64,000 bases of DNA from Halorubrum salinarum (GCF_013267195.1 NZ_CP053942.1:183618-247617); one strand, 5' to 3'; numbered from the stretch's first letter, positions 47,134 to 58,900 are shown. Numbers and translations: made by a program. Notes: generated by a model from the letters alone, not told the origin.

Positions 47134-48747
47134 TTATTCGAGGTGCTCAGTGGAGGTCCAGCGAACCATCTCGTTGATCGGTCGGAGGTCGAGGCCGTTG
47201 ACATCCGCGTAGCTGCCGACGACGTACTCCTGGTAAGTGAGCGGGACCACGGCGGCTTCATCCTCCATGATGATCTGGAGGGCCTGCTCGTACTTCTGCT
47301 CTTTCTGGTCACGGTCACCGGTCTGGAACCCTTCCTCAATGATGGTGTCGACTTCGCTGCCGGGGTTGTAGACCCCCGTCTCGTTCTCGTTGTAGAGGCG
47401 CTCGTTCACGTCGCCCTCGGAGTGGAACGTCTCGTAGATGAGGTAGTCAGCGGCCCCGCTGTTGGAGCCGGAGCTCTCGAGCACGAGGTGGCCGTCGCCG
47501 TTGCGAACGGCGTCCTCGAAAGCGGCTTCCTCGACCTGCTCGATACCGACATCGACGCCGATCTCGGAGTACCACTCTTGAAGCGCCGACGCGATCGTTC
47601 GCCCGCTGGGGGTCGCATTGTTGATCAGGAAGTTGAGCGTCTCGCCGTCGTAAGAGGACTCCTCAACGAGCGACGACGCCTTCTCCACATCGCGTTCGTA
47701 CGCGGGCAGGCTCTCGTGGCCGGACCAGTAGATCGACTTCGCGATCGGGCCGCGGGCCGGGATGCCGATGCCGTTGAGGATCGTCTCCACCAGCGTCTCC
47801 TGGGAGGTAGCCCGGTTGAGCGCCTTCCGGAGCTTCACGTCGTCAGTCGGCGCCTTGTAGTTGTGGAGCCCGACGTACATCGCCCCTGGAGATGTTTGCG
47901 TGCTGACGGAGGTATTCTCGTTCTGCTCGAGCGAATCGATCTTCGAACTCGGCGGCGCGTATGCCACGTCAACTTCGTTGTTCTCGAGCGCCAGCGATCG
48001 AGTGGTCGGGTCGGTTATCACCCTGAAGGTCATGTTCTGCATCCGGACTTCACCGTTCCAGTAGTCGTCGAAGGCCTCGGTCTCGACGCGCTGTCCCTTC
48101 TCACGGTTGGCCACCTGATACGGGCCAGTGCCGATGACGGTTTTATCATCGCGGCTCCGGTCCGGATGCTGGACCGCAACCATGTTGTGTGCGATCGTCC
48201 CGGGGAACGTCGGGAACACGTCTGTCGTCACAAACTCGACGGTTCGATCGTCGAGCGCGGTGACGTTCTCAGGCTTGATGTGGAGCCACCCGGGCGCGTA
48301 GGACCACTCATTTAGAATGGTCTCGAACGACCAAACGACGTGTTCGGCGGTGAGCGTCTCGCCGTTGTGGAAGGTCACACCGTCACGGATAGTGAACTCC
48401 CAAGACTTCTCACCCGTCGACTCCCAGTCGGAGGCGAGCCACGGGACCAGTTCCATCTCGTCACTCACCCAGATGAGCGGTTCGAGTACGTTGGTATAGT
48501 ACGGTGTGACGCCGCCGTAGACCGACCAGACCCCCATCGTGGGATCGGTGGGGAGCGCAACTGTGAGCTCGTCGGCAAGCTGTGACTCCGAGGCACCCGT
48601 CGCAGTGGAGGTGTCGTTCTCCCCACCGCTCGAGGAGTCTGATGCGGTTTCATCGTCTTGGCCGCTGGCACAACCCGCGATTGCGGTGGTCGTCCCGACA
48701 CCAATACCCGTCAGTAATTTCCTGCGTGATAATCTCTTTCGCATCAC
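47134..48747 (-). CDS. oppA: Peptide-binding lipoprotein of the ABC transporter (SBP family 5)
   Basis: 537 residues. The N-terminus has a twin-arginine signal (RLSRRKLLTGIGVGTTTAIAGC) with a lipobox ending at Cys26, then a Ser/Asp/Glu-rich linker; so it is Tat-exported and lipid-anchored. Family 5 features: ASDWESTGEKSWEFTIRDGVTFHNGETLTAEHVVWSFE and the long C-terminal lobe. It heads the operon; GGTTATTACC at 48770-48779 is a candidate TATA element about 25 nt before the start. Substrate: peptides by family. Confidence 0.94.
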   Translation of the reverse strand: MMRKRLSRRKLLTGIGVGTTTAIAGCASGQDDETASDSSSGGENDTSTATGASESQLADELTVALPTDPTMGVWSVYGGVTPYYTNVLEPLIWVSDEMELVPWLASDWESTGEKSWEFTIRDGVTFHNGETLTAEHVVWSFETILNEWSYAPGWLHIKPENVTALDDRTVEFVTTDVFPTFPGTIAHNMVAVQHPDRSRDDKTVIGTGPYQVANREKGQRVETEAFDDYWNGEVRMQNMTFRVITDPTTRSLALENNEVDVAYAPPSSKIDSLEQNENTSVSTQTSPGAMYVGLHNYKAPTDDVKLRKALNRATSQETLVETILNGIGIPARGPIAKSIYWSGHESLPAYERDVEKASSLVEESSYDGETLNFLINNATPSGRTIASALQEWYSEIGVDVGIEQVEEAAFEDAVRNGDGHLVLESSGSNSGAADYLIYETFHSEGDVNERLYNENETGVYNPGSEVDTIIEEGFQTGDRDQKEQKYEQALQIIMEDEAAVVPLTYQEYVVGSYADVNGLDLRPINEMVRWTSTEHLE

Positions 48748-48779
48748 AAAGTAATAGAACCAACTTGCCGGTAATAACC

Positions 48780-49341
48780 TTACCCCCCGTATGGAGAATG
48801 ATTTATAACCCGGCTGCGGATACGATCGCTTTTGTGGCGTAGATTGTTGCTGAGTCGCAGCACCGTTTCGAGGATGATTTTGAGCGCTTCACCACCCGAC
48901 TTACGGAACATCTCACGGCAGAGCTGAAACGCTCCGAAATATGGAATGAGTCTGTCTTGAGAGACGCCTCGATGCGGCGAGAGCCACGCGTTGCTGACGC
49001 GACGGTGGCTCTCGCACATGTTCACGTGAACATATCCATCAACACACTCACCGTCACCGTGGACGACGTATTCGCCTGTGAACGCGTCGTCCTCGTCATG
49101 TCGTTCGCAAGCCCGAAAGCCATCATTATAGACAGTCCACGACTCCTGCTGGCAGTCGGCCGGCAGGAGTCGAATCCTCGATTCCATCGCGGCTCGCCGC
49201 GATCACGTGCCAGTCACCGCTGCCACGATCTGAGAGTACAAATACAGAGAGCTTGTCCTCAGCGTATGTTTCACGTCCGCGCGCAGACAGGCTACGCGAG
49301 CGCGACGGTGTCGCACTCATAGCTCCTGACCCCGTTTTCAC
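48780..49341 (-). pseudogene. IS1595-family transposase remnant
   Basis: The C-terminal half only. The first part reads RGRETYAEDKLSVFVLSDRGSGDWHVIAASRDGIEDS in one frame; it shifts near 49180 to RIRLLPADCQQESWTVYNDGFRACERHDEDDAFTGEYVVHGDGECVDGYVHVNMCESHRRVSNAWLSPHRGVSQDRLIPYFGAF. It aligns with the copy at 18.7-19.4 kb but is a different, more decayed element. Confidence 0.8.
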
Positions 49342-49406
49342 GTACGCTCATCCCGATAAGTCGTAACACCAATTTTGCTGGCGAATCAACGACCAGTCAA
49401 CGATGG

Positions 49407-49625
49407 ATGAGAAATCTGCTCAAGTCTTCCTTCCATACATGTGAACGATTTTTTGAACGTCACCGTCTCGCCGAAGCGGGCGAGACGGTGACGTGCGTCC
49501 ACTGCGGAAGCAACGAGATCGTCAAGCGAGGAACCACAGGCAAAGACGCTCAGCAGTACTGGTGTAAAGCCTGTGAAACGTATTTTAATGACCTCACCGA
49601 CACGATCTTCGGCCACCATCGGTAG
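49407..49625 (+). pseudogene. N-terminal fragment of an ISH4-type transposase
   Basis: 72 codons with the IS1595-type zinc ribbon (TCVHCGSNEIVKRGTTGKDAQQYWCKACETYFNDLTDTIFGHHR), cut off by a TAG where family members continue into the catalytic domain. No trace of the rest is seen downstream, so this is a deletion remnant. Confidence 0.75.
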
Positions 49626-49834
49626 GGAGGGACAACGCACAGTAACCCGATTCTGGTCGTGATTATTGCGCTAATTACGCCCACTCGATGACACGAGAGA
49701 CCCATAACGGGCGTTTTTCGGGTTCGTTCACACGAAACCTACGATCAATTCTTATGTAACAAATCGACAACAGTCGAAGCTATCGTGCTACATACGGCAT
49801 TTTAGAAGTACCGAACGTGCTGTTCCGATCAACA
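49626..49834. other. Intergenic, no gene recognised
   Basis: About 210 nt between the ISH4 fragment and the convergent membrane-protein gene. No structure or gene seen. Confidence 0.4.
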
Positions 49835-50755
49835 CTACCACACGATCCAGAGGACACAAATGGACAAGAGATTGGACACCCAGTACGACTGTAACTGATT
49901 CATTATTCGGCGTGTCGGCGTGTTACTTCCCAGTTCCTGGAATACACCGTCACGGACTGGTCGGAAGAAGTACCAGTATTTGACGTGATCTGCAAGGATT
50001 GAGGCCCCGACCCAAATCAGAGCAGATCCAAGCACCGACATCCACAATGGAACACTCTGTAACCGCAGAAACAGAATCCCCACGACGAGTGAGAGCGACC
50101 GTTTCCACTGAACAATCTCGCGGAGAACCGTGAAACAGTAGCGCCATGTGAATGAAGGAGGGTCATCCGCACTACGTTGCGGAGTGAATGGTGTATCGGT
50201 CTGCCGCTGTCTTGCTCGTTTCTGCTTTTTTGCGGCATCTAGTTCATCATCAGTTAGATCTGTAGGAGAGAACCGTTTGAATGCCCCCGCAATCCAAATC
50301 CAGAATTCTTTCTCTGTTGAACGCGCTCGATCCAGCGCACGTTCGCTCATCCAATCAAAATATTCACTGTTAGAATAGTGTTCCACAAGCAGGATTCCGA
50401 GTCCAAGCAAGATACACAGAGCTGAGAATACGGCTACATCCCCGATCAGTGTCGATGAATAATTGATCCGTTCAACCGCGAGAGTTACCATATAATAGAT
50501 TACTAAGAGTGATCCGAAGACCATGATCGGATTTGTAACTGACAGGCGTTCTTGCGCGGATTCTTTGGAGAGTCCAGTTACTGCTCTTGAGCGGATGTGA
50601 ACGATGAGTAGAAGGAAAATACAGAGGGCTACAACCGGCCAATTTGAAGTACCATCAAAGAAGGCTAAACCTATGCCGACTACCGCGAGTAGGTCACGTT
50701 CATCTACAAGGCGGCTTTGTTGGCTCTTTTCCCATTCTGTTTTCCCAGTTGTCAT
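49835..50755 (-). CDS. Hypothetical membrane protein
   Basis: 306 residues with five or six hydrophobic segments: NWPVVALCIFLLLIVHI, PIMVFGSLLVIYYMVTLAV, TLIGDVAVFSALCILLGLGILLV, SLSLVVGILFL, PLWMSVLGSALIWVGASILA and the extreme C-terminus SNLLSICVLWIVW. Between the third and fourth is a cytoplasmic, Lys/Arg/Asp-rich loop (FKRFSPTDLTDDELDAAKKQKRARQRQ). Less acidic and less GC-rich than its neighbours, suggesting separate acquisition. Family not recognised. Confidence 0.7.
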   Translation of the reverse strand: MTTGKTEWEKSQQSRLVDERDLLAVVGIGLAFFDGTSNWPVVALCIFLLLIVHIRSRAVTGLSKESAQERLSVTNPIMVFGSLLVIYYMVTLAVERINYSSTLIGDVAVFSALCILLGLGILLVEHYSNSEYFDWMSERALDRARSTEKEFWIWIAGAFKRFSPTDLTDDELDAAKKQKRARQRQTDTPFTPQRSADDPPSFTWRYCFTVLREIVQWKRSLSLVVGILFLRLQSVPLWMSVLGSALIWVGASILADHVKYWYFFRPVRDGVFQELGSNTPTRRIMNQLQSYWVSNLLSICVLWIVW

Positions 50756-50899
50756 AGTGAGGATGGGATTAGGTGCGAGGACACATTTCCAGCAAGTGTT
50801 GACATTCTCTGGATTTCTCCATAATTCTACTTGTCCGACTACCCACTATATCCTTACTCCGACCAGCTATTTGAGAGCCGAAAGAGATTATAATAGTAT

Positions 50900-51217
50900 A
50901 TGACCGGAATCGTGATCCTTCCCGCTGGTCGCGACGACGCGTTTGAGGACTACAAACAGTTCATCCAAGATGGGCACCCAATTGCGGATATTGAGTCATA
51001 TCTCGATCAAGAGAGCCATGAACCGTTTCCCACGACATCTGACGTCGATCTAGTCCACATCAGGGGTACCTCAGTGGACAGAACGTAGCGGAATATCGAT
51101 CGCAACGACATCTCGTTTGTCTACTATGATGGCGCATTCATTGCTAAGCATAAGAGAGTATTCGATTTCGAGCGGCTTAACCAACAACATGGCCTCTACT
51201 GCGAATTTGTTGGGTAA
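50900..51217 (+). pseudogene. Unrecognised small gene with one amber codon
   Basis: MTGIVILPAGRDDAFEDYKQFIQDGHPIADIESYLDQESHEPFPTTSDVDLVHIRGTSVDRT, then TAG at 51086-51088, then in the same frame RNIDRNDISFVYYDGAFIAKHKRVFDFERLNQQHGLYCEFVG and TAA at 51215. The two halves are alike in composition, so the amber is probably a mutation in a gene of about 105 codons. Function unknown; the layout recalls the N-terminal part of EVE- or restriction-type accessory proteins only loosely. Confidence 0.55.
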
Positions 51218-51361
51218 GACTTGGTAACTAGTCAGTACCGCTGTTCGGCTGGTGAGCCATTTCTACTCAATGAAGTTTATTACAGTGTGAGCTTTTACTT
51301 ATATACGAAGTGAGTGCGGCGCAGCGGCTCAGACTGGAATCAATTTTTCCTCGTCAGATAG

Positions 51362-51799
51362 TCACTGATCCCAGAAGGCTTCGATCCGGTCATCAAGATC
51401 AGTAAGCACAGTTGTGAGTACGTCCCGCCAGTCGTCGGGATAATCGGTATCCGCTCCAGGGGTCGATGCATCTGGGGGCGGATGAAAGTGCTTGCGGGTG
51501 TTATGATCATTGGGGTGCCGATCCCATCGGCAGTCCCACGAGTTCCCAGTCTGGTACTGCTCAGAATAGTGGATGCTGAAGTCGTCAGTCTCGAACCATC
51601 GAATCCGTAGATACGCACGGGTGACCCCGCCTGGATAGAATCCGAGATCGTAGTCAGCGACGACTGCGTTCGGCGCGTATGCTGGTTGTGTCTGGATGTC
51701 GTCGAACCGATCGCTCCGAGCGAGATGTGTAGCAATCCGGTCAAGGACTTCTGTATCGATGGGACCGCGACTGGGTGGGTCAGCCGTGTCCTCAGGCAT
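51362..51799 (-). CDS. TumE-like (DUF6516-type) candidate toxin
   Basis: About 145 residues from MPEDTADPPSRGPIDTEVLDRIATHLARSD; this start overlaps the previous gene by 8 nt, so it is preferred to the Met at 51874. The core GFYPGGVTRAYLRIRWFETDDFSIHYSEQYQTGNSWDCRWDRHPNDHNTRKHFHPPPDA has the layout of TumE/DUF6516 proteins, with a central aromatic strand set and a WDxHP...HxH end. TumE proteins are toxins paired with HTH antitoxins. The assignment rests on pattern memory and the paired HTH gene. Confidence 0.6.
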   Translation of the reverse strand: MPEDTADPPSRGPIDTEVLDRIATHLARSDRFDDIQTQPAYAPNAVVADYDLGFYPGGVTRAYLRIRWFETDDFSIHYSEQYQTGNSWDCRWDRHPNDHNTRKHFHPPPDASTPGADTDYPDDWRDVLTTVLTDLDDRIEAFWDQ

Positions 51800-52367
51800 C
51801 GACTGGTCCAGGCTTGCTCCCAGCGACTGAATTGTTTCGACGTGCTGCGTCGAGGAGTGCGGCTCGTTGTTCAAGCGTCTCCCACTCAGAAAGCGCTTCC
51901 CAGGCTGCCTCAGTGGATAGATTCTGCTCCCGAGTCGCGTCGACGATTGACACTTTGTCCGGGTGCGTTACATCGAATTGCGCTCTGTAGTCCTCGATCT
52001 GGGTGATCGTATCGTCGAGTGCGTCAACGATCTCTTGCTCAGAGTATTCCTCTCGGATCTGGTCGATGCGCCGCCACTGGAAGTACGAGTCGTTGCGCTC
52101 ATAGCGGACCGGGCGACCGGTGTGCCGGTGAACCATGCCCATCTCGTCGAACCACTCTAAGTAGTCCCGTGCCGTTTCGGTACCGCAATCAGCACGTTTG
52201 GCGATCGTCGAAACCTTCGTCGGCGTACGAAGTCCGACGACAACGTCGAGAAGTCGTTCTCGGATTGGTCCGTCCCTGAGCAGTGTGTCGGGTGATTTCA
52301 GTTCGTCGAGCTCAGGGGGTGATTCCTCGCCGCCGTATACATCGTCGGGGATGTCTGTGAGGTCCAT
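51792..52367 (-). CDS. Winged-helix protein (DUF7342-like), candidate antitoxin
   Basis: 191 residues. An N-terminal ArsR-like winged helix (RERLLDVVVGLRTPTKVSTIAKRADCGTETARDYLEWFDEMGMVHRHTGRPVRYERND) is followed by a helical region (QIREEYSEQEIVDALDDTITQIEDYRAQF) and a C-terminal helical tail. Its stop overlaps the start of the TumE-like gene. Together they form a two-gene unit typical of haloarchaeal accessory DNA. Confidence 0.75.
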   Translation of the reverse strand: MDLTDIPDDVYGGEESPPELDELKSPDTLLRDGPIRERLLDVVVGLRTPTKVSTIAKRADCGTETARDYLEWFDEMGMVHRHTGRPVRYERNDSYFQWRRIDQIREEYSEQEIVDALDDTITQIEDYRAQFDVTHPDKVSIVDATREQNLSTEAAWEALSEWETLEQRAALLDAARRNNSVAGSKPGPVDA

Positions 52368-52906
52368 AAGAGGGGCTCCGTAGTGTGACCTACTATGGTT
52401 AGCAATTTATATCTGTGGTACACTAAATTATTTCTGCTCTAATACAGCTATCTCTCTCCTCCAAGAAAGATAGTCGTCCGAGATACACAGACTGGAACCA
52501 AGTCTGCGCAAGAGGCTCGGTTTCTTGACCGATCAGGTCGGGGTGGTTCCACTGACTGATACAAATACGAGACGCTGACTATAGCCCCTGTGCTGAGCGA
52601 TCCGGCCTGACCGAATCCGAGAGAAGCTGCGTACGAGGCTCGCGCGCTGTATTCAGCACGAGATGGATAAACCATCAGCTGCTGAGGATTTCAACAGATC
52701 CGTAGTTGTTGGAATATCGGGCGCGCTATGGTCAGTGGTTTGTCACCGAGTGTCGGATTCATCCCCGTTTTGAAGGGCGGGGCTTTCTTCTTGTACTTCT
52801 GTAATCTCCCCGCACCGGCCTCTTTTCTCAAACCCGCTACACCCAAACAGGTAAACCAACTAGGGGCAAACCGCTTGCCAACCACGGAAAGCGGCATCTA
52901 CCAGTC
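52368..52906. other. Intergenic, no gene recognised
   Basis: About 540 nt between divergent genes; it must hold the promoters of the HTH/TumE pair and of the giant ATPase gene. Open frames present are basic and unlike haloarchaeal proteins. Confidence 0.4.
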
Positions 52907-55900
52907 ATGAAACGACCATCTCGACTCCCCGACCCGAGAGAAAAGATATCAGATCATGCCGTTCCAGATTCCATCAAACACCTCCGCCACGAATTACTCA
53001 CTTCACGCGCGTACGACGCGATTCCCATCTCAGATGAGCAGGCACAACAACTCGAAGAGGCAGCCGAGTCGTACTCAGGCCACCTCAACCGTGTCCGACC
53101 GTTCGAAGGCGAAGATGGCCTCGAATATGCCGAGGAACTCATCGCGAGTCTTCACAGCGATACGGTCTCTCACTCTCCGATCGCACAGGCACTGAATGTC
53201 GCTGAAGACCCCAAGAAATTCAGTTTCGAGCTCCTCCTCGATGACGAAACAGTCCATTTCCACTGGGGGCTCCCGGATAGCATCCAACAACGGGAGTTCC
53301 GACAGCAGGTGTCCGGGCTCTACCCCAACTCTGAAATCAAACCCGTCGACGAGAAATTCCCAGATATCGACGCCGGAATGTACCTCTCCGGCGGGAAGAT
53401 CGAACTGGCCAAAGAGAAGTACCTCCCCATCAAAGCAACAAGCGGGCTTGATGCGTTCGAGAAAGATCCCTACCAGAGTATCCTGAGCGAACTCGTCGGG
53501 TACAGCGACGAGAAGGCAATCATCCAGTTCGTCTTCACACCAGCCAGTAGCAATTGGACTGACGGGCTCAAACTCCACGAACGGAGTGCCGACCAGATCA
53601 GCGACAGCTTCAATTACGGACGCATTCAGGGGAGTTATTTCAACCCGCGACTTGCCGACCCATCTCCGAAGGACAAGCGAGCTGCTGATGCTGTTCTCGA
53701 TCAGGAGGGGAAGCAGGCATTCTACGTCAACATCCGGTACATGGTCTTCGGGTCTTCGGAGAAGATCGCGAAACACCACGCCCACGGTATCGGGAACATC
53801 TTCGCGAATCTCTACGACAACGACGAGGTCAATCAAGGCCTCACGCCGATCGCGTATCATGACGACGGACTCTTCGAAGAAGCCCGGCGGACCGCAGCCA
53901 GAGAGTTCCACTACGACCAGACCGCACTCACGGTCGAAGAGATGGCAGCGCTCGCTCACCACCCCGGCGAAGAGGTTGAGTCGACCAACATTGACTGGAC
54001 CCGGAAGGGCGTCGGAGACCGGCCGCCCGCGGAAGCGGAACGAACGAGTAAGCCGCCGGACATGGAGTACCAGCGGGATGTCACCGATGTGGGTGGCGAG
54101 GCCGCTGCGATGAGCTATCTGTCACGCGAACCCGCCGAAGAGACAGATACAGCGTCCGAATCCGACTCCAAAGACGACTCTCTACTCTGGAGCGGTGTCC
54201 GTGTCCTTGCCGAGTATCTCTTCGACGAAGAGGAGGAAACGACTACCACCGATACAACGAGTGCGCCCGAAGCCGAAGTCAAGGTCGATTCACCCGAGCG
54301 GCAGGAAGCATTCAACGAGGTCTACCGACAGTTCATCAACGGGGAGCTCACTCGGGAACAGATCAAAGCCCAGTACAACGAGAACGTCGCAGACAACCTC
54401 CTCCGGAAGTTCAGAGAACGGCGGGCGGACGAACTCGGGATCGACCTCGACGAGCTCGAAAACAGACGCGATGTGTTCGATGCGCCCGGCGCCCGAGAAT
54501 CTCCTGATGAAGAGACGGAAGGAGACGGACCAGCCACGCAGGGAGATACTGATGACGCCGGCGAGGACGGTCCCAAGCAAGAGACTGACGCGACTGACGC
54601 CGACCGGGAGACGTCTGCCCCAGACGGGGTAGAGACGACATCCGGACTTCCCGACCGCCCCACCGAAGACCTGCCACAGAAGACCGACAGTAGCGGGCTT
54701 CCAACCAACGACCGGCGTGGCCTCGATAGCCCGGCCCACCACGCTCACTACAATTTCGACCAAGGCGACACCGACGTGGAACTCCGGCGTGAGCCCGGGC
54801 TTCAACAGTATTTCCCCTTCGAGCTCAAGTCCTACGCCAGTGGGGACGGACTCGCCGAAAAGGGAGATGTGTTCTCTGGATTCGACGTTCGCGATCGCCT
54901 CATCCACTCGCACGAACACAGCCCGGATGAACCCATCTGGCTCGGATACGACTCGAACCCGCTAGACGGGGTTCGGGAAATCGGCCTCGAGCCGTTCTCA
55001 TGGTTCCGTCACGCGACCATTTTCGGCTCTACCGGGAAGGGGAAGTCGACGACCCTGAACAACATGATGAACCAGATCGCCCGGAAGGGCTATGGGTTCG
55101 TCTTCATCGACCCGAAGGGCGACACCGTCGACGACCTGATCAAGCAGCTGCCCGAAGACCGGATGGACGATATCGTCTGGGTCGAGCCCGGCAGCGAGAC
55201 GTTCGAGCAGGTGGCCGGGATCAACTTCCTCGAGCCGGGTGACTGCGAGACGCAAAAGGAATTCAACCGGGAAGTGGAGTCCATTATCGACGACCTTCGA
55301 GCGGTCCTCCGTGGCGGTGAGTACTGGGGGCCGAAGATGGAGGGGATCACGTGTAACATCGCGCGGGCGATGATTCGGTCGCGACGCAAGTTCACCCTCG
55401 TCGATATGTACTACGTGCTGGCGGACAACGAAAGTCGCGCCAAGTTCTCTAACGTCGTGTCCCAAGAGGGGATGAGCTTCATCCACGAGTACACGACGAA
55501 AATCGCGGAGATGGATGAAGAGGAAGTCGACCCGGTGCTTCGCCGGATTCAGGACTGGGTCGAAGACCCCATCTCCCGGGGGATCGTTGCCCACCGGGAC
55601 GGCACCATCAACATCTCTAACGCCGTCGAAGATGGGAAAATCATTCTCGTCCGCAACACGGTCCGCTCAGATGAGATCCGGAAGGTCGTCTCGACGGGTG
55701 TCATGCGGCGTGTCTGGTCGACCATCCGAAAGCGAGAGAAAATCGAGGAAAGCGAGCGCGAGCCGTTCTTCGCGATCATGGACGAGTTCGACGATATCGC
55801 TTCGGAGAACATGGCGCTCGACAAGATGCTCTCGAAAGCGCGGTCCGGGAAGATGGGCGTCATCACCTGCCTCCAGAACCCGTCACAGGTTCGCGACTTC

Positions 55901-58900
55901 GCCCCGCAGACACTCAAGCAGATGTTCGGGAACTCGGACACGCTCATCAGCTTCGGTGTGACCGAAGTGGCCGACGCCGAAATCATCGCCGAGCGGTTCG
56001 ACGACGATGCGATCGACAAGAGCACGTTCATGTCGCTCCCGGCGTACACCGCCTTGACGACCATCTCGGTGATGGACGAAGACGGGCCGATGCGCTCGGA
56101 CCCGCTCGCCCCCGATACTTTCCCAGACTACCCGCCCCGCCGGACGAAAGAAGAAGCGGCCGACCTCATCGAAGAGAACCTGAAGGACTACGGCGTCGAC
56201 CCATTGGAGCAGGATCTCGACGAGTCCGAACACGCCCTCCTACACCTCGGAGGCGAAGCCGACATCGCGAAAAGCTTCCTCGAAGCCGTCTGGGCGGAGC
56301 AGATCCGACAGAACGCGCTCGATACGCTTCCACCCACCTACGAAGCACTGGATCCCTACCCGGCGTTCAATATCGATGTTCCCAACTCGGACACAGACAC
56401 TGGTTCCGTCGCGACCGATGGCGGTACGCTCACTGTCGAAGTGTCCGACGTCCTCGAAGGGTTCAAGCGCCGCACAAGTACTGGCTTCGAGGAGTTGCCT
56501 GATGGCGTGATGGTGGATCAAGACTATGTCGAAATCGTCAACGATGACGATGACGATGACGACAACAGTAGTAGGCGGGAAGGTGGTGGCACCCCGCCGG
56601 AGAAGGTTCGAATTCTAGACCCTGAGACTGAAATAACGCTCACTGACAAGGGAATTCGGGCAGTCCTCGAGCAAGCCGACGACGACTGGCGCCCCGAGAC
56701 AGAGAAACACAATGAGATTCTTCGACGTGCCTTCGTCGTACTCTCTGCAATCGGGATGGAAGTCAGTATCGTCCACCAAGAACACGAAGAGAAACTTCCC
56801 GACGCGCTCGCGTACCCGCCCATCGACACCGAAGTTGAGACAAAACGAGCTGAGAAGGTACTCGAACGGTTCCAGAATGAGTTCCCCGTCGCCGCAGACT
56901 TATCTGAGGGTGGTACAATCGCTATCGAAGCCGAGACATCAACGTACAAGAAGCCTGCCCGGACACTCGAAAATCTCGCCCGGTCAGTTAGAAATGACCG
57001 GCAAACGATGTTCATCACACCCGCTGCTGAGGGTGACAAAAGTGCTGAACCTGCCGCTCGGGTTAATCACATCCTCACAGATCCGGAATTCATTCGAGGC
57101 TACCTTCGGATGCGTCCGAACGAGGACCCAAATAAAGAACAAGATCTACAGGACCGAGACCCGATGCCCCTGTACTACAACAAGACCGAGTACCTACAAC
57201 TGGGTACTCCGACCGACGGCGAACGGAAGCACGCTGTCATCGAGAAGGGGAAACAAACCGTCTGGGTACAGACCGCCGATGGCAAACTCCGGCTTTACGA
57301 CGGCATGAGTGGCGCCAGCCGGAAAGGAAAACTCCGGATGGACGAGCACTTCGGTTCGACGAACGCCTTCCAAGCGTGGTGCCGATTCGACGACCACAAT
57401 AACGAATGGGTCGTCTATCCCGGTGGCGAAGAGCAGCGATACCCAACTCTTGGCGACCTCAAGGACGACTGGCAACTGGTATACGAACCGTTCGTACCCG
57501 AACGGGAGTTCCCCGAAGGTGAAATCCCGAGCGAAGATGAATGGGACATCGTCCAAACTCATCTCCCTGAATTCCTCTCTCCCGCTGGAGGTGATGAAGA
57601 GGATAATAATCACGAGGAGGCAGACTCTCAAGACACTGAGAAAGCCCCCGTAGACGAGAAAGAGGTTATCGAGAGTGTACATGAACTCTCCGAGGATGCC
57701 GCCGTCGATCAAGGGGACAACTCTGATGATGAAACACAGACTGATTCTGATGAACCGTTCATCCGAGCTGGATTCACTCGGGAAGCTGTCCCCATCCTAG
57801 AACGTCTTAACCGAGACAAGATGCCGAGTCGGGCGGCGGATGTCAGCGGCCCGGCCTCAAAACCCGGGTCTAACCAGAAGCACGAAACTCCGCCGGAAGC
57901 CTTCGAACCAATCATCGCAGATGATCATCTGGATAAATACCGGGAACTGACAGCACTCGATATAGTAGGGAACGAGAACGACCCGGCAGGAATTCACGAA
58001 GAAGGGGACGACAACATCGCGGAGGGGGACGCACAAGCCACGGACGATACCGAGGCTACCGCCGCAGACACGGACCCAAGTGACATTGAAGTCACGGAGG
58101 GCTCTACCGACGTCGACGAAGACGATCCGTTCGGAGCCGGCGAGGACTCCGATGAAGAGATCGACATTCTCGGCGACGAAGATGACTCCCCCAGTACGGG
58201 CAAACACATCAACCGTATCCAATTCGACTACAACGCAGTCATGAAAGACCTCAACGAGTACTATGTCAAGAATAGCGACGAACTGGATGAAGATCCCGAC
58301 GCCGACGAGATTTCTATCGACCACGAGGCCGTGCGCGATCGCTTCGGGAGTAAGGACCCCACCGGAGATGAGTTCTGGAAGGACATCTGGGAGGAGGCCA
58401 ACCTCGGCGAGACTGAGCCTATCTTCCGCGACCGCCTTCCCGGGGCACTCCAGTTCTCGGCGGCTATTCGTGGCCCGCAAGCCGTTGCCGCAGTCCAACT
58501 CGGTATCGCCTCTGGAACGCTCATCCCCGCAGGTGAAGATGCTATCCGACTTCCCGGGCCGCGCGACGCCTACCGGGATTACCTACTGGAAGATGAGGTG
58601 GCCAACATCCAGCGCCGTGACAGCTGGACCACCGTGTGGAACGCACTGGGGCGCGACCAAGATGAGAGCGTAGGCATCTCGTTCGCCGTGACCGGACTCC
58701 AAGCCGAATACGAATTCCAGCGGCCGAAGGCGCTCGCCGCGATCGGCGCCGGCGTCGACGCTGGAGTGATCAAAGAGGATGGCAAAAAACTCGAACTGGG
58801 TGAGCGCACCATCCCCGCGTTCTGGAACGAGCTCCTGACGAACTACAACACGCAGCCCCACGAGTCGCTCACCCTGAACGAACTGGTACTGGGCCTGCGG

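Noticed and set aside
47110..48315. 401-codon open frame opposite the binding-protein gene
   Set aside because: Antisense shadow of oppA; composition unlike any haloarchaeal family.
4428..51088. Genome-wide reassignment of TAG
   Set aside because: Intact genes with normal C-termini end at TAG, so TAG still works as a stop; kept only as a low-weight readthrough hypothesis.
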